A stretch of DNA of 64,000 nt from NCBI GenBank assembly GCA_022870745.1, contig CP085323.1, positions 620,001-684,000 of the forward strand. Direction: 5' to 3'. The DNA is from Silvibacterium acidisoli. Lineage in GTDB: Bacteria > Acidobacteriota > Terriglobia > Terriglobales > Acidobacteriaceae. The notes under the pieces were generated by a model, which did no database searches, had not been told where the DNA came from, and saw only the letters and a list, made by a program, of their open reading frames with translations. Of the stretch, positions 26,913 to 35,548 are shown piece by piece; positions within the stretch are counted from its first letter, which is position 1; the number at the start of each line of letters is the position of its first letter. The translations under genes were made by a program, and so were the position numbers.

Positions 26913-27146
26913 CTAAGGCCGGCGCCGTGGCAGAGGGGACGCGGGGTTGAGCCGCTCCTGCGGCAATCGTGCCTGTTCCTTCAGCCAGACGCTGTGCTCC
27001 ATGCGGCTGATCTTCTCGGCAACCGCCAGGCTGATGAAATGATTTAGAGAGAGCCCTTCGCTCTGGGCCAGGTCATTCGCCTGCTGACGCATCGTCGACG
27101 AGAGGCGAAGTGGAAAGCAATAACGTTGTTTCGTATATACAGGCAT
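26913..27146 (-). CDS. Ribbon-helix-helix (HicB/Arc-like) DNA-binding protein
   Basis: 77 residues, with GGAGG upstream of the ATG. The core CFPLRLSSTMRQQANDLAQS, continued by EGLSLNHFISLAVAEKI, is the beta-strand, helix, helix pattern of HicB-type antitoxins and small RHH repressors. The C-terminus is basic (ASPLPRRRP). No toxin gene with a fitting size lies on either side, so it looks like an orphan repressor or solitary antitoxin. Three AGTAAC-like elements upstream (27274-27327) may be its own operator. Confidence 0.8.
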   Translation of the reverse strand: MPVYTKQRYCFPLRLSSTMRQQANDLAQSEGLSLNHFISLAVAEKISRMEHSVWLKEQARLPQERLNPASPLPRRRP

Positions 27147-27273
27147 ACTGTTGATCGCCTACCTCCAAAAATCGATTCCTGCTCCACATACTGCGAAAGG
27201 GCCTGCCGTGACAAAAAACCTCGGCGCAGGCACTTCTTGATGAAAAGGCGGAGAGCAGAACATCTCATTACAT

Positions 27274-27327
27274 AAGTAACTTGTATCTTGCCAGGTTAAA
27301 GTTACTGCCCGGCGATATAAAAGTAAC
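27274..27327. promoter_or_regulatory. Three AGTAAC elements upstream of the RHH gene
   Basis: AAGTAAC at 27274-27280 and 27321-27327, and its reverse form GTTACT at 27301-27306. RHH repressors bind short repeated sites of this kind. The gap 27147-27561 is AT-rich and also holds ATACAGCTGTAT, a perfect palindrome at 27439-27450. I see no gene in it. Confidence 0.35.
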
Positions 27328-27474
27328 ACCAATTAACTCCCTGCACATTATGCAAAAGCATCACTTTTCAAGGCATAACAACATTTTTAACGTTCATTCC
27401 CAACCGAATACGCGGCTAACAAAATAGTTTCGACTTATATACAGCTGTATTTCCCAGCATCGTTAACTTATATC

Positions 27475-27490
27475 AATGACGCATGTCATT
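27475..27490. promoter_or_regulatory. AATGAC-N4-GTCATT palindrome before the MliC-like gene
   Basis: Perfect 6-bp arms (27475-27480 and 27485-27490) around GCAT lie about 70 nt before the ATG of the MliC-like gene. The size and 4-nt spacer suit a dimeric repressor or a Crp/FNR-sized site, but neither consensus matches well. Confidence 0.35.
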
Positions 27491-27561
27491 TATCTCAGGA
27501 AACACCTCGCCGTACGAAATCTATAAGGCGAACGATGTATTCTCTTTTCCCGGAGGAGAGT

Positions 27562-27942
27562 ATGCGAAATATCCGAATGTTGGGCGCACTGGCTTTCTTA
27601 ACGCTGGCTGCACAGGCGCCTGCGGTCGCTTCCAGTCTGACCATTGCAGTGAGAGGCAATCAGCCGGTTTCCCGGACACGTGCTCAGTATCACTGCGATG
27701 CGCACGGAGCCGCAATGGGGCTTCCATCCGGCACCTTCTCGGTCGAATACATCAATAGCGGAAGCAATCACCTTGCGGTAGTGCCGATTCATGGAGAATC
27801 ACAGATCTTCGCGAACGTGGTCTCTGGATCGGGCGCCCGTTATGCTTCCGGGGCCCTGATCTGGTGGACGGGAAGAGCGATCACCCTGAGTTCAGAGGGA
27901 TTGGGAGAAAAGGCAACGTCGACGTGCGAAGAGGTCAGGTGA
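27562..27942 (+). CDS. MliC-like C-type lysozyme inhibitor, secreted
   Basis: 126 residues from the ATG at 27562, with GGAGGAGAG just upstream; the frame opens nine codons earlier. A signal peptide ends at APAVAS. The mature domain has the MliC pattern: YHCDAHG near its start, a VEYINSGSNHLAVVPIHG strand pair, SGSGARYASGALIWWTGRAI and a last cysteine in STCEEV. The two cysteines would form the conserved disulfide. Such proteins protect periplasmic peptidoglycan from host or predator lysozymes. There is no lipobox, so it is probably soluble in the periplasm. It stands alone between two convergent or divergent neighbours. Confidence 0.8.
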   Translation: MRNIRMLGALAFLTLAAQAPAVASSLTIAVRGNQPVSRTRAQYHCDAHGAAMGLPSGTFSVEYINSGSNHLAVVPIHGESQIFANVVSGSGARYASGALIWWTGRAITLSSEGLGEKATSTCEEVR

Positions 27943-28079
27943 GCCCGTGCGTCGCGGAAATTTTGCTGCCTTCAGCTTGGATTAAGCTTTCCTGCATCTA
28001 ATCGATACATACGCTACTCCTCATATTGCCTTGGAACGCGTAGCACGGTTGCACGATTCCCCCACCGTGCATTTCCCCG

Positions 28080-29987
28080 TCATTTTCCTTCGTCCAGACT
28101 CATCAGACCGAGCAGGGCTCCCCAGTGATAGAAGCGATCGCTGTTGGGCACATCGTCTCCGTTGCCGGTGTCGCCGTTGTAATTTTCATGCACGTGGCCG
28201 TTCGTGTTCCAGTCACGCAGGAACAGGTTGAGCGACTTCTGCGCAAGCTCCCGCTTCGCCTTTTCCATCGCGGGCTGCTGATAGTTGTCAAGGCCGAGGT
28301 AGACGAGGTAATTCATCGGCCCCCAGATGCGGCCTCGCCAGTAGTTCTGATCTTTGAAGGCGGGATCGTTGCGCGCGATGGATGGAATGACCCACTCGCC
28401 CCAGAACTCGCTGGGGTTCAGCAGGTGCTCCCTGACCATGCGCTGCGCCTGCTCAGGCGTTGCGGCCTTTGCCATCATCGGATAGAAGTTCGTCGGCGAA
28501 AGACGATAGCTGAATTCGCCGGTATGCAGATCCTTGTTGAGAAAGATGCCGGTCTTTTCGTCCCATAGTGTCGCCAGCTTTGCGCGATACTTCGCGGCTC
28601 GTCCGCGCAACTCATTCGCTTCGGACGACTTGCCCAGCACGTCCGCGATCTTCGCCAGAGCATCGCAGTCGGCGATGTACATCCCCATTAAGCCCACGTC
28701 GGCATACTCAAGCTGGTGCGTCCTGGCATCGTAAGTGGCGTTGTCGTACATGGGGCTGTTATCCAGACCGGACTCCAGTATCGCCCCGAGGCGCGTGCCA
28801 TAGCTGCCATCGTCCAGGTTCACGGGCTTATTCTCGCCATCGCTGCCCCAGGTCAGGTATCCCTGCATGTCGCGATGCTCGGCCCACCAGCGGTTCCACG
28901 TGAGCAGCGGCGTGAAGGTATCTTCCAGAAGCCACTTGTCGTGAAATTTTTCGTACAACCCGAGCACTGTGATCGCCCCGACAGGCGGCTCGGAGCGGTC
29001 GCCGCTCTTCCATCCGCCTGCCCGTGCATAATTCGGGATGAATCCCGCCGGCGTAGCTTCATTGCATATCTCGATGGCATTTGCGTAAGCGAGATCGCGG
29101 TCGCCAACGGCTGCGAGCGTTGCAGCGAAAAACGTATCCCAATCAAACAGCACGTAGCCGCCCCAGCCCACACTCCAGATTCGGCTGACGGGCGAGATGA
29201 CACGCTGACCATGCGGTTCGTAGATGGTGTCCCAGCCGATAACCGTCTGAATCGCATCGGCCACAGGCGCGCGTGCGCCAAAGCTTGCGATGGATGCGTC
29301 GTAGGCATGTTTCTCGCGATCGAGGATCGCCTGTGCTTCCTGCACAGTTCGAGTTTTCCCGGTGCTCAACACGATCGGCTGCTTCAGATCCGCAGTAAAG
29401 TAGCTCCCCGAGAGCGGCACGTAAACGTCTTCTGTATCTTTTGCAGACAGGTAGACGGGAAGAGTGCGATTCGCGAGATGCGCCTCAATATGCCCGTTCC
29501 GTTTTACGATAGCGCCCGGTTTGTTCCAGAGCATGCCGACCGAAAAGACCACCTCAGGAGCCAGGTGCGCACCACTCGATGCATCGAGTGGAGATATAAG
29601 CAGCACCAGGTCGCTTCCGTCATGGGCGCTCTGTACGCGCACCTGGTGTCCGTGCCACAGCAGCTTCAGATCGGTGTAGCTGCCGTCGTAGGCGTGCGAG
29701 CCGGGGATGACACGCTCGTCATCCTTGCCTTGGCGGCCGATCAGAGCTTCACGGAGAAATCCGCCCGAAAACTCTGTGGCCTGATGCCGGATGCCCACGC
29801 TGATAGCGAGGCCCTCCGGCAACAAGACGTGTGTCATCACACTGTTCGTGTCCCAGGTATTCCATCCCTGTGCCAGGTGTTTCTGTAGCTGCGCGTATTG
29901 GGGCGAGCGCGCCTGCGCGGAGACGAGAACGGGAGACAGGCAAAGAGCTGCAGAAAACAGAAATGAGCCAATGTAGCGAAGTCGCAT
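28080..29987 (-). CDS. GH63-like (alpha/alpha)6 glucosidase, secreted
   Basis: 635 residues from the ATG at 29987 (AGGTG 7 nt upstream, signal peptide ending LVSAQ). The open frame begins further up at a TTG (30026). A beta-sandwich N-terminal domain leads to a catalytic (alpha/alpha)6 barrel. The blocks GGYVLFDWDTFFAATL (catalytic acid region), NYWRGRIWGPMNYLVYLGL and HENYNGDTGNGDD place it with GH63 and the MGH1-like hydrolases. These cleave alpha-glucosidic bonds at chain ends. It lies 50 nt after the TPR gene on the same strand, in a locus with a GH31 enzyme and TonB receptors. The substrate is probably an alpha-linked glycan; GH37-type specificity cannot be excluded. Confidence 0.82.
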   Translation of the reverse strand: MRLRYIGSFLFSAALCLSPVLVSAQARSPQYAQLQKHLAQGWNTWDTNSVMTHVLLPEGLAISVGIRHQATEFSGGFLREALIGRQGKDDERVIPGSHAYDGSYTDLKLLWHGHQVRVQSAHDGSDLVLLISPLDASSGAHLAPEVVFSVGMLWNKPGAIVKRNGHIEAHLANRTLPVYLSAKDTEDVYVPLSGSYFTADLKQPIVLSTGKTRTVQEAQAILDREKHAYDASIASFGARAPVADAIQTVIGWDTIYEPHGQRVISPVSRIWSVGWGGYVLFDWDTFFAATLAAVGDRDLAYANAIEICNEATPAGFIPNYARAGGWKSGDRSEPPVGAITVLGLYEKFHDKWLLEDTFTPLLTWNRWWAEHRDMQGYLTWGSDGENKPVNLDDGSYGTRLGAILESGLDNSPMYDNATYDARTHQLEYADVGLMGMYIADCDALAKIADVLGKSSEANELRGRAAKYRAKLATLWDEKTGIFLNKDLHTGEFSYRLSPTNFYPMMAKAATPEQAQRMVREHLLNPSEFWGEWVIPSIARNDPAFKDQNYWRGRIWGPMNYLVYLGLDNYQQPAMEKAKRELAQKSLNLFLRDWNTNGHVHENYNGDTGNGDDVPNSDRFYHWGALLGLMSLDEGK

Positions 29988-30037
29988 GTGCGCACCTGTA
30001 TACAGCCTTTCAATGGCTGCAGGCAACGGGAATGCTT

Positions 30038-31501
30038 CTACTGCGCCGCGGGAGCCTTCTGCTCTACCAGCTTGAATTTCATCTTGTTCGTTTCGTCGTC
30101 GCGTTCGCTTTGCTTCAAGGAAGAAAGCTGCTTCACCAGCCCCGGAATTTCACGCTGGCCTGCCGGTCCGCCATGACGAAGCGCCATGATCAGGTGGAAG
30201 AGGGCGCTTTGATCGGAAGGCAGTTCCTTCAAGGCGATACGGCTCTGCTCGATCGCACGATCGAACTTCTCTTCACGCATGTAGATGTCGGCCAGCAGGT
30301 CGTGCGCTGGAACCATATCCGGCTTCAGCTTGATCGCTGTCAGCACCTCCCGCTCCGCTTCCTCTGAAGCGCCTCCCTGGCTCCAGAGGATCTTTGCGAG
30401 CACGAAATGCAGGTACGGGCTTGAGGGATGGTTCCGAAGCTGAACGCGAACATTAGCCAATGCCTTTTGAGGATCGTTGCCGGCGATTTCAGCAAGATCG
30501 GTAGCGTACGAGCCCAGGCTCTGCGTGGAATCGAGGGCATCGGCCTTCTGGAAGTCCGCCTCGGCATCCTTGTACTTGGCGAGCTGCACATAGAGCAATC
30601 CGCGAGAGATGTACAACGACGGGTCGGCCGAGACATGCTGTAGACCTGCATCGATCATGTCGATGCCCACCTGGAAGGAATCGTGTTCGAGACAGATAAT
30701 CGCGAACGAAACGTAGTAGCCGGGTGTCGAGGGGCTAAGCACAATAGCCTGCCGCAGGAGCGCCACCGCTTTCGGCGTATCCCCTTTGGCTTCATAGGCT
30801 TCGGAGGCGAGGCTGAGCACATCCGGGTCGGCCTGGCTCGCAGCCACCATTGGCTCCAGCAGCTTCAGTGCTTCATCGTTCTGGTGTGACTCGACCAGCG
30901 CCACGGCCAGATCGTATTTCGCGTCGGGATTATCCGGAAGCAGGCTTACCAGCTGCTGAAAGACCGGCACAGCTCTCTCGGGCTGCTTCAATTGCATGAA
31001 GCAGGAGCCGTAAGCGGCAAGCGAGGCGGATTGCGTTCGGGTCGCATTCTCGCTCAGCTGAAAGTGGCTGATCGCCTCCGGGCAGTCTCCCTGCTGCGCT
31101 TCCAGCATGGCAAGCATGCCGTGGGCGATTTCGTCTTTGGGGCTGCCGCGCAGGATCTGTTCCAGGACCGGGACGGCACGCTTGTCCTGCTTCTCGTAGA
31201 GAAGCTCGGCCTTTCCTTTCAGCGCAGCCATATTCGTGGGCGAAAGACTCAGAGCCTTGTCGAAGGCCATCAGGGCTTCGGGGTGGTTTCCCTGGATGGA
31301 AAGCACGATCCCCTCGAGCGTCCAAAGCCGGTAGTCGCGGGGACTCTGCTTTAGCGCCGACCGGGTCGCCTCCATCGCCTGATCGTAGCTTTGGGCTCGA
31401 ATCAGCGACTCAATGTTCGCGATGGGCGACTTACTCTCCTGCGCCTGGACGGCGAATGAGGCACACACGACGAGCGACAAAATCCATTGACGGCAGGGCA
31501 T
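30038..31501 (-). CDS. Secreted TPR-repeat protein
   Basis: 487 residues with a signal peptide ending at FAVQAQ. About ten TPR or TPR-like helix pairs fill the rest, for example RLWTLEGIVLSIQGNHPEAL, AKYDLAVALVESHQNDEALK, LYISRGLLYVQLAKYKDAEA and PAHDLLADIYMREEKFDRAI. In Acidobacteria such proteins often neighbour TonB receptors and glycoside hydrolases and may act as periplasmic scaffolds. The GGAGCG ribosome site sits 7 nt from the ATG. It is likely co-transcribed with the GH63-like gene and is divergent from the TonB receptor at 32110. Confidence 0.85.
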   Translation of the reverse strand: MPCRQWILSLVVCASFAVQAQESKSPIANIESLIRAQSYDQAMEATRSALKQSPRDYRLWTLEGIVLSIQGNHPEALMAFDKALSLSPTNMAALKGKAELLYEKQDKRAVPVLEQILRGSPKDEIAHGMLAMLEAQQGDCPEAISHFQLSENATRTQSASLAAYGSCFMQLKQPERAVPVFQQLVSLLPDNPDAKYDLAVALVESHQNDEALKLLEPMVAASQADPDVLSLASEAYEAKGDTPKAVALLRQAIVLSPSTPGYYVSFAIICLEHDSFQVGIDMIDAGLQHVSADPSLYISRGLLYVQLAKYKDAEADFQKADALDSTQSLGSYATDLAEIAGNDPQKALANVRVQLRNHPSSPYLHFVLAKILWSQGGASEEAEREVLTAIKLKPDMVPAHDLLADIYMREEKFDRAIEQSRIALKELPSDQSALFHLIMALRHGGPAGQREIPGLVKQLSSLKQSERDDETNKMKFKLVEQKAPAAQ

Positions 31502-31730
31502 AGTAAACGCTCCGCCAGTGTAATCGTTTTATCGGACCGCGCAAGTCCTGCGGCTCCCCCATTGATGCCTGCAAATGAGAATCTCGAATGGCATTTCCTG
31601 GAACCAATATGGCATTGCGGTTGGGACGTCCGACGTAGAAATCGATCGGCTAATTGACAAGGCGGTCACCGCCAAAATTCCCTTATCTCTGAGCCCGGAC
31701 GATTCCATAATCCGAATGCCCGAACCATAG

Positions 31731-31754
31731 CTCAACCTTATGGTTGAGATTTTT
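31731..31754 (+). promoter_or_regulatory. Hairpin with T run in the divergent gap
   Basis: CTCAACC (31731-31737) and GGTTGAG (31742-31748) form a perfect 7-bp stem with loop TTAT, and ATTTTT follows. It looks like a terminator on the plus strand, but no plus-strand gene precedes it. It may end a small RNA or be an operator. The gap 31502-32109 otherwise holds only the promoters expected for the two divergent genes; none was clear enough to place. Confidence 0.4.
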
Positions 31755-32109
31755 CCCCACTATTCAAGCGGTTCCCCTCGCAAAATCCAGAGTCAACGCC
31801 CCATCCCCCGCAAATTTCCGCACAACAGCTGACTGCCTATAACCGATCTGAAATGAACGATGTAGCCCTCTTCCAGACTACGTAAGACCACGGTAGCTAA
31901 CCGTGAATTACTTGTGACTTCTCCCACGTGGGCATTCGAGTGATCGGCGCGGAGTTGGAGAGCAGGTTCCACCCTCCCTATTAAGGATGGGTAGCGGAAT
32001 CCGATCCGGGTGCCAGGGCTCCGAGTTCAAGGCATTCGGTAAATTGTCACTTTTCTCGACGCTTGCGGGATAGGTTGCGCGGGCGAGAGTTTTCCGGTGG
32101 AGGCGATTC

Positions 32110-35100
32110 ATGAAGCAAACAGCGAAAATCTTCGCGTTGCTGTTGGTGGTGTTCTACGGATCCTGGGCATTCGCCCAGTTCCTCAGCGGCATCCAGGGAA
32201 CGGTGCAGGACCAGACCGGGGCCGCGGTTGCAGGAGCGACCGTCACCATCACCGACACCCGAACGAATATAACCAAGTCGATCACAACCAATGAGAGCGG
32301 ATTTTTCCGGTTCGACAGCATCGGGGCCTCGACTTATGTCGTGCATGTCACGGCCAGCGGCTTCACCAGCTGGGACCAGAAGGACCTGGTCCTCGGTCCG
32401 GGTGAGACTCGCACCATTACCCCGGCGCTCAATGTGGGATCAACTTCGACCAGCGTCACCGTCCAGGCAGCGGCCGTTCAGCTCGACCTGGTAACGCCGA
32501 CTACCTCCTCGGTCGTCAGTTCCAAGACGGTCGAAAACACCCCGCTTCCCGGCCAGAACGTCTACAGCCTGGCGACGCTGACCCCCGGCATGACCGGCTC
32601 CGCCGTCACCTCGGGCGACAACTATACGAATGAATACGCGATCAACATTAACGCCGCCGGTCTCCGCCAGGAAGAAAACGGTTATCAGATTGACGGAGCC
32701 TACACGAACACGCCCTCCCGCGGCGGCGGCAGTTCAATCTCGCCGAACCCGGCCATCGTCGAGTCCATGGACATCCGCACCAACGACTTCGACGCCGCAA
32801 AGGGCCGCAACGGTGGCGCAACCATCGATATCTTCACGAAGTCGGGTAGCAACGACTTTCACGGCAGCATCGACTACTACTTCCTGAACAACAACCTCTC
32901 GGCACACACCGAGTTCAATAACACCGTCCCCACCTTTACCCGCAACGAGATCGGCGCGACCTTCGGTGGGCCGATCATCAAGAATAAGTTCTTCATCTTC
33001 GGTGCAGTTGACGTGCTGCGTTCGAGCACGACCAATGCCAGCACCTATCAGGTGGAAACCCCGGACTTCACCAACTGGGCGAAGACGAATCTGCCGAACA
33101 ATATCGCTACTCAGATTCTGACTACCGCGCCCCCGCTTTCCAACCCCACGAGCGGCATCCAGACTGTTGCACAGGTACTGGCGGCAAATTCGGGCATCAC
33201 TACCCCACCCGCGAACCTTCCTCTCACGCTGCCTGCGCTGGGCACCGCAAACATCGCGTATTCGGTTCCTAAAGACGGATACCAATGGAGCGTACGTGGC
33301 GACTACTACATCCGCCAAAACGATCGCTTATACGTGACTGGGATTCGTACTTACGTCACCTCGCAGGGCGCGACACCCCGTCCCGCTCTGAATGACGACG
33401 AAAAGAACAGCTCAGACTTCGTAAACGTTGACTACACACATACCTTTTCGCCAAGGCTGCTTAACGAAGCCGGCGCGAACATCATTCGTCCTTACGGTTC
33501 TGACCTTGCCGCACCGACCATGAATATCCCTTACGTCAATGTCACCGGCTTGCAGAACTTCAACAACTGGGGGCCTGGCAACTTCACCCAGCAGACGATG
33601 GGCTGGCGCGATATGATGCAGACCACCTTTAAGAACCACAGTCTGAAGTTTGGATTCGAGCAATTCAATATTCGCGAAAACGCCTTACAGACCGGTGCGT
33701 TTACGCGTCCGACCTACAACTTCAACAACCTGATCGATTTCGTGCAGGACGCAGCACTGACCGAGTCGGGGACCCCCGTCGATCTCAACACGCACCAGCA
33801 GGCTCCGTACACCCGTCGGTACCGCACGCTTTATACCGGCGCATTCGTCCAGGACAGCTGGAAGATCGCTCCGACTTTCACGTTCAACGCCGGCCTTCGC
33901 TATGACGTGATGGCAGACTTCTTCGCCATCAATCAACCCAGGCTCACGAACTTCACTCTGGGTTCCGGTGACTTCAACACGGCAGTCGCGACCGGCACAA
34001 CCGGCTACACCCCAAGCCCGCACGTTCTGGATCACAACATCTGGGGTCTTGGGCCTCGCATCGGTTTCTCGTGGGACATCTTCGGCACCGGCAAGACAGC
34101 CCTGCGCGGTGGCGTAGGCATGTTTAACGACCAGCCGCCCTACCTGCACATTACGGATATCACCGCCGGGAACCTTCCGAACTACTACACTCCTTCGCTG
34201 GACAGAAGACAGGGAACAATACCGAACTTCCAACTTTGCAGCGCTCCCACAGGCTTTACCGAGGTCTGCCCGATCGTCGATACCAGCAATATCACGCTTA
34301 ATTCCTCGGGCGGAGCGGTGCTGACGAATCCAGACGGTAGTCAGACCATTCAAAGAGCTAGCCTCGGCGCATTCTCGCCGGACTACAAGCTGACGAGGGT
34401 CGAAGCGTGGACTCTCAGTGTTCAACAGGAGCTCCCTTACAACATGGTTTTCGAGTTGAACTACTCGGGAACCGCCGCACGGCACCTGCCAATCTTTAAT
34501 CAGGACATCAACCGCTTCAGCGGAGACCTGGTCGTGAACAAGGGTAGCCTGCAGCGACTCAATCCGAACTTCAACACCATTCAGTACGCATATTCAAACG
34601 GCAACTCCTTTGGTAGTGTCGGATCGGCGACGCTGGCACGACGCTTTACGCATGGTGTCGCCTTCCGTGGCATTTACACCTGGAGCAAGGCTCTGGATTA
34701 CCTCAGCACTGCTGGATCGCTCGACGGTGGAAACGTCACCGGCAACTTCAATGGCGGTAATTCTGACGTAATCGTCAACAACGATCTCAAAGCGCAACGT
34801 GGACGAGCGGACTTCGATATCCGCCAGCAGTTCACCGCAGATGGAACCTGGACCACCCCGAACTCCTACAGCTCGCGATGGGAGCGCGGTGTATTCGGCG
34901 ATTGGCAATTTGGCGGCGTCTGGATCGTGCAAAGCGGTCTGCCATTTACCGTCTACACCTCAGCGGCGTTCTCGCCGGTGTACAACGTTACCGTAAATAA
35001 CACCACGCCACCCTGCAGTCAGATTCCAGGATGCCAGGTAATTGGCAACTCAGGCGGCGACTACAACGCCGACGGCTCAAACTTCGACCTGCCGAACGTG

Positions 35101-35451
35101 CCGAAGTTTGGCCGCCACCTGCAGGGACAAAGCCGCAAGGCCTTCATCAACGGAATCTTCTCGGCCTCCGATTTCCCCACTCCCGCTCTCGGGCAGGAAG
35201 GAAACCTGGGCCGCAACACCTACGACGGTCCTGGATACAATAACGTGGACTTCACCTTCGAGCGCTTCTTCCACACGCCCTGGTTCTTCGGCGAGAAGAT
35301 GCAGATCGAAGCCAAAGGAGAAGTCACCAACCTCTTTAACCGCGCCAACCTGCTGGGCATGAACTCAGATCTGTCCTCCGGACTTTTTGGCAAGTCCAAT
35401 AACCAGTACCCGGCGCGCTACCTCCAGCTCCATATTCGCGCCACTTTCTAA
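32110..35451 (+). CDS. TonB-dependent receptor with carboxypeptidase-regulatory domain
   Basis: 1113 residues. A signal peptide ends at SWAFAQ. The CarboxypepD-like domain follows (about 24-120: GIQGTVQDQTGAAVAGATVT, ...GFFRFDSI...). The plug (about 130-250: PLPGQNVYSLATLTPG, YQIDGAYTN, GRNGGATIDIFTKSG) leads to a long barrel ending PARYLQLHIRATF. This is the Oar/SusC-like acidobacterial type that imports oligosaccharides or peptides. It is followed at once by a strong terminator. The neighbouring GH31 and GH63-like enzymes point to an alpha-glucan or xyloglucan-like substrate, which is inference. Confidence 0.93.
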   Translation: MKQTAKIFALLLVVFYGSWAFAQFLSGIQGTVQDQTGAAVAGATVTITDTRTNITKSITTNESGFFRFDSIGASTYVVHVTASGFTSWDQKDLVLGPGETRTITPALNVGSTSTSVTVQAAAVQLDLVTPTTSSVVSSKTVENTPLPGQNVYSLATLTPGMTGSAVTSGDNYTNEYAININAAGLRQEENGYQIDGAYTNTPSRGGGSSISPNPAIVESMDIRTNDFDAAKGRNGGATIDIFTKSGSNDFHGSIDYYFLNNNLSAHTEFNNTVPTFTRNEIGATFGGPIIKNKFFIFGAVDVLRSSTTNASTYQVETPDFTNWAKTNLPNNIATQILTTAPPLSNPTSGIQTVAQVLAANSGITTPPANLPLTLPALGTANIAYSVPKDGYQWSVRGDYYIRQNDRLYVTGIRTYVTSQGATPRPALNDDEKNSSDFVNVDYTHTFSPRLLNEAGANIIRPYGSDLAAPTMNIPYVNVTGLQNFNNWGPGNFTQQTMGWRDMMQTTFKNHSLKFGFEQFNIRENALQTGAFTRPTYNFNNLIDFVQDAALTESGTPVDLNTHQQAPYTRRYRTLYTGAFVQDSWKIAPTFTFNAGLRYDVMADFFAINQPRLTNFTLGSGDFNTAVATGTTGYTPSPHVLDHNIWGLGPRIGFSWDIFGTGKTALRGGVGMFNDQPPYLHITDITAGNLPNYYTPSLDRRQGTIPNFQLCSAPTGFTEVCPIVDTSNITLNSSGGAVLTNPDGSQTIQRASLGAFSPDYKLTRVEAWTLSVQQELPYNMVFELNYSGTAARHLPIFNQDINRFSGDLVVNKGSLQRLNPNFNTIQYAYSNGNSFGSVGSATLARRFTHGVAFRGIYTWSKALDYLSTAGSLDGGNVTGNFNGGNSDVIVNNDLKAQRGRADFDIRQQFTADGTWTTPNSYSSRWERGVFGDWQFGGVWIVQSGLPFTVYTSAAFSPVYNVTVNNTTPPCSQIPGCQVIGNSGGDYNADGSNFDLPNVPKFGRHLQGQSRKAFINGIFSASDFPTPALGQEGNLGRNTYDGPGYNNVDFTFERFFHTPWFFGEKMQIEAKGEVTNLFNRANLLGMNSDLSSGLFGKSNNQYPARYLQLHIRATF

Positions 35452-35457
35452 ACACCG

Positions 35458-35508
35458 CGCGGTGGAACTGCCTCGAGCATCACAGGCAGTTTCACCGCGT
35501 TTTTCTTT
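35458..35508 (+). terminator. Strong terminator after the TonB receptor
   Basis: A 15-bp stem with a G-U pair (35458-35472 with 35485-35499) and a 12-nt loop is followed by TTTTTCTTT. It begins 6 nt after the receptor stop, so the GH31 gene 40 nt further on must rely on read-through or its own promoter. Confidence 0.85.
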
Positions 35509-35548
35509 GCAGATTTTTCGCAGTCACGATGGAAGGAAATTTCCTCAC

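Noticed and set aside
26913-27146. Complete toxin-antitoxin pair
   Set aside because: No toxin-sized frame with a ribosome site lies next to the RHH gene.
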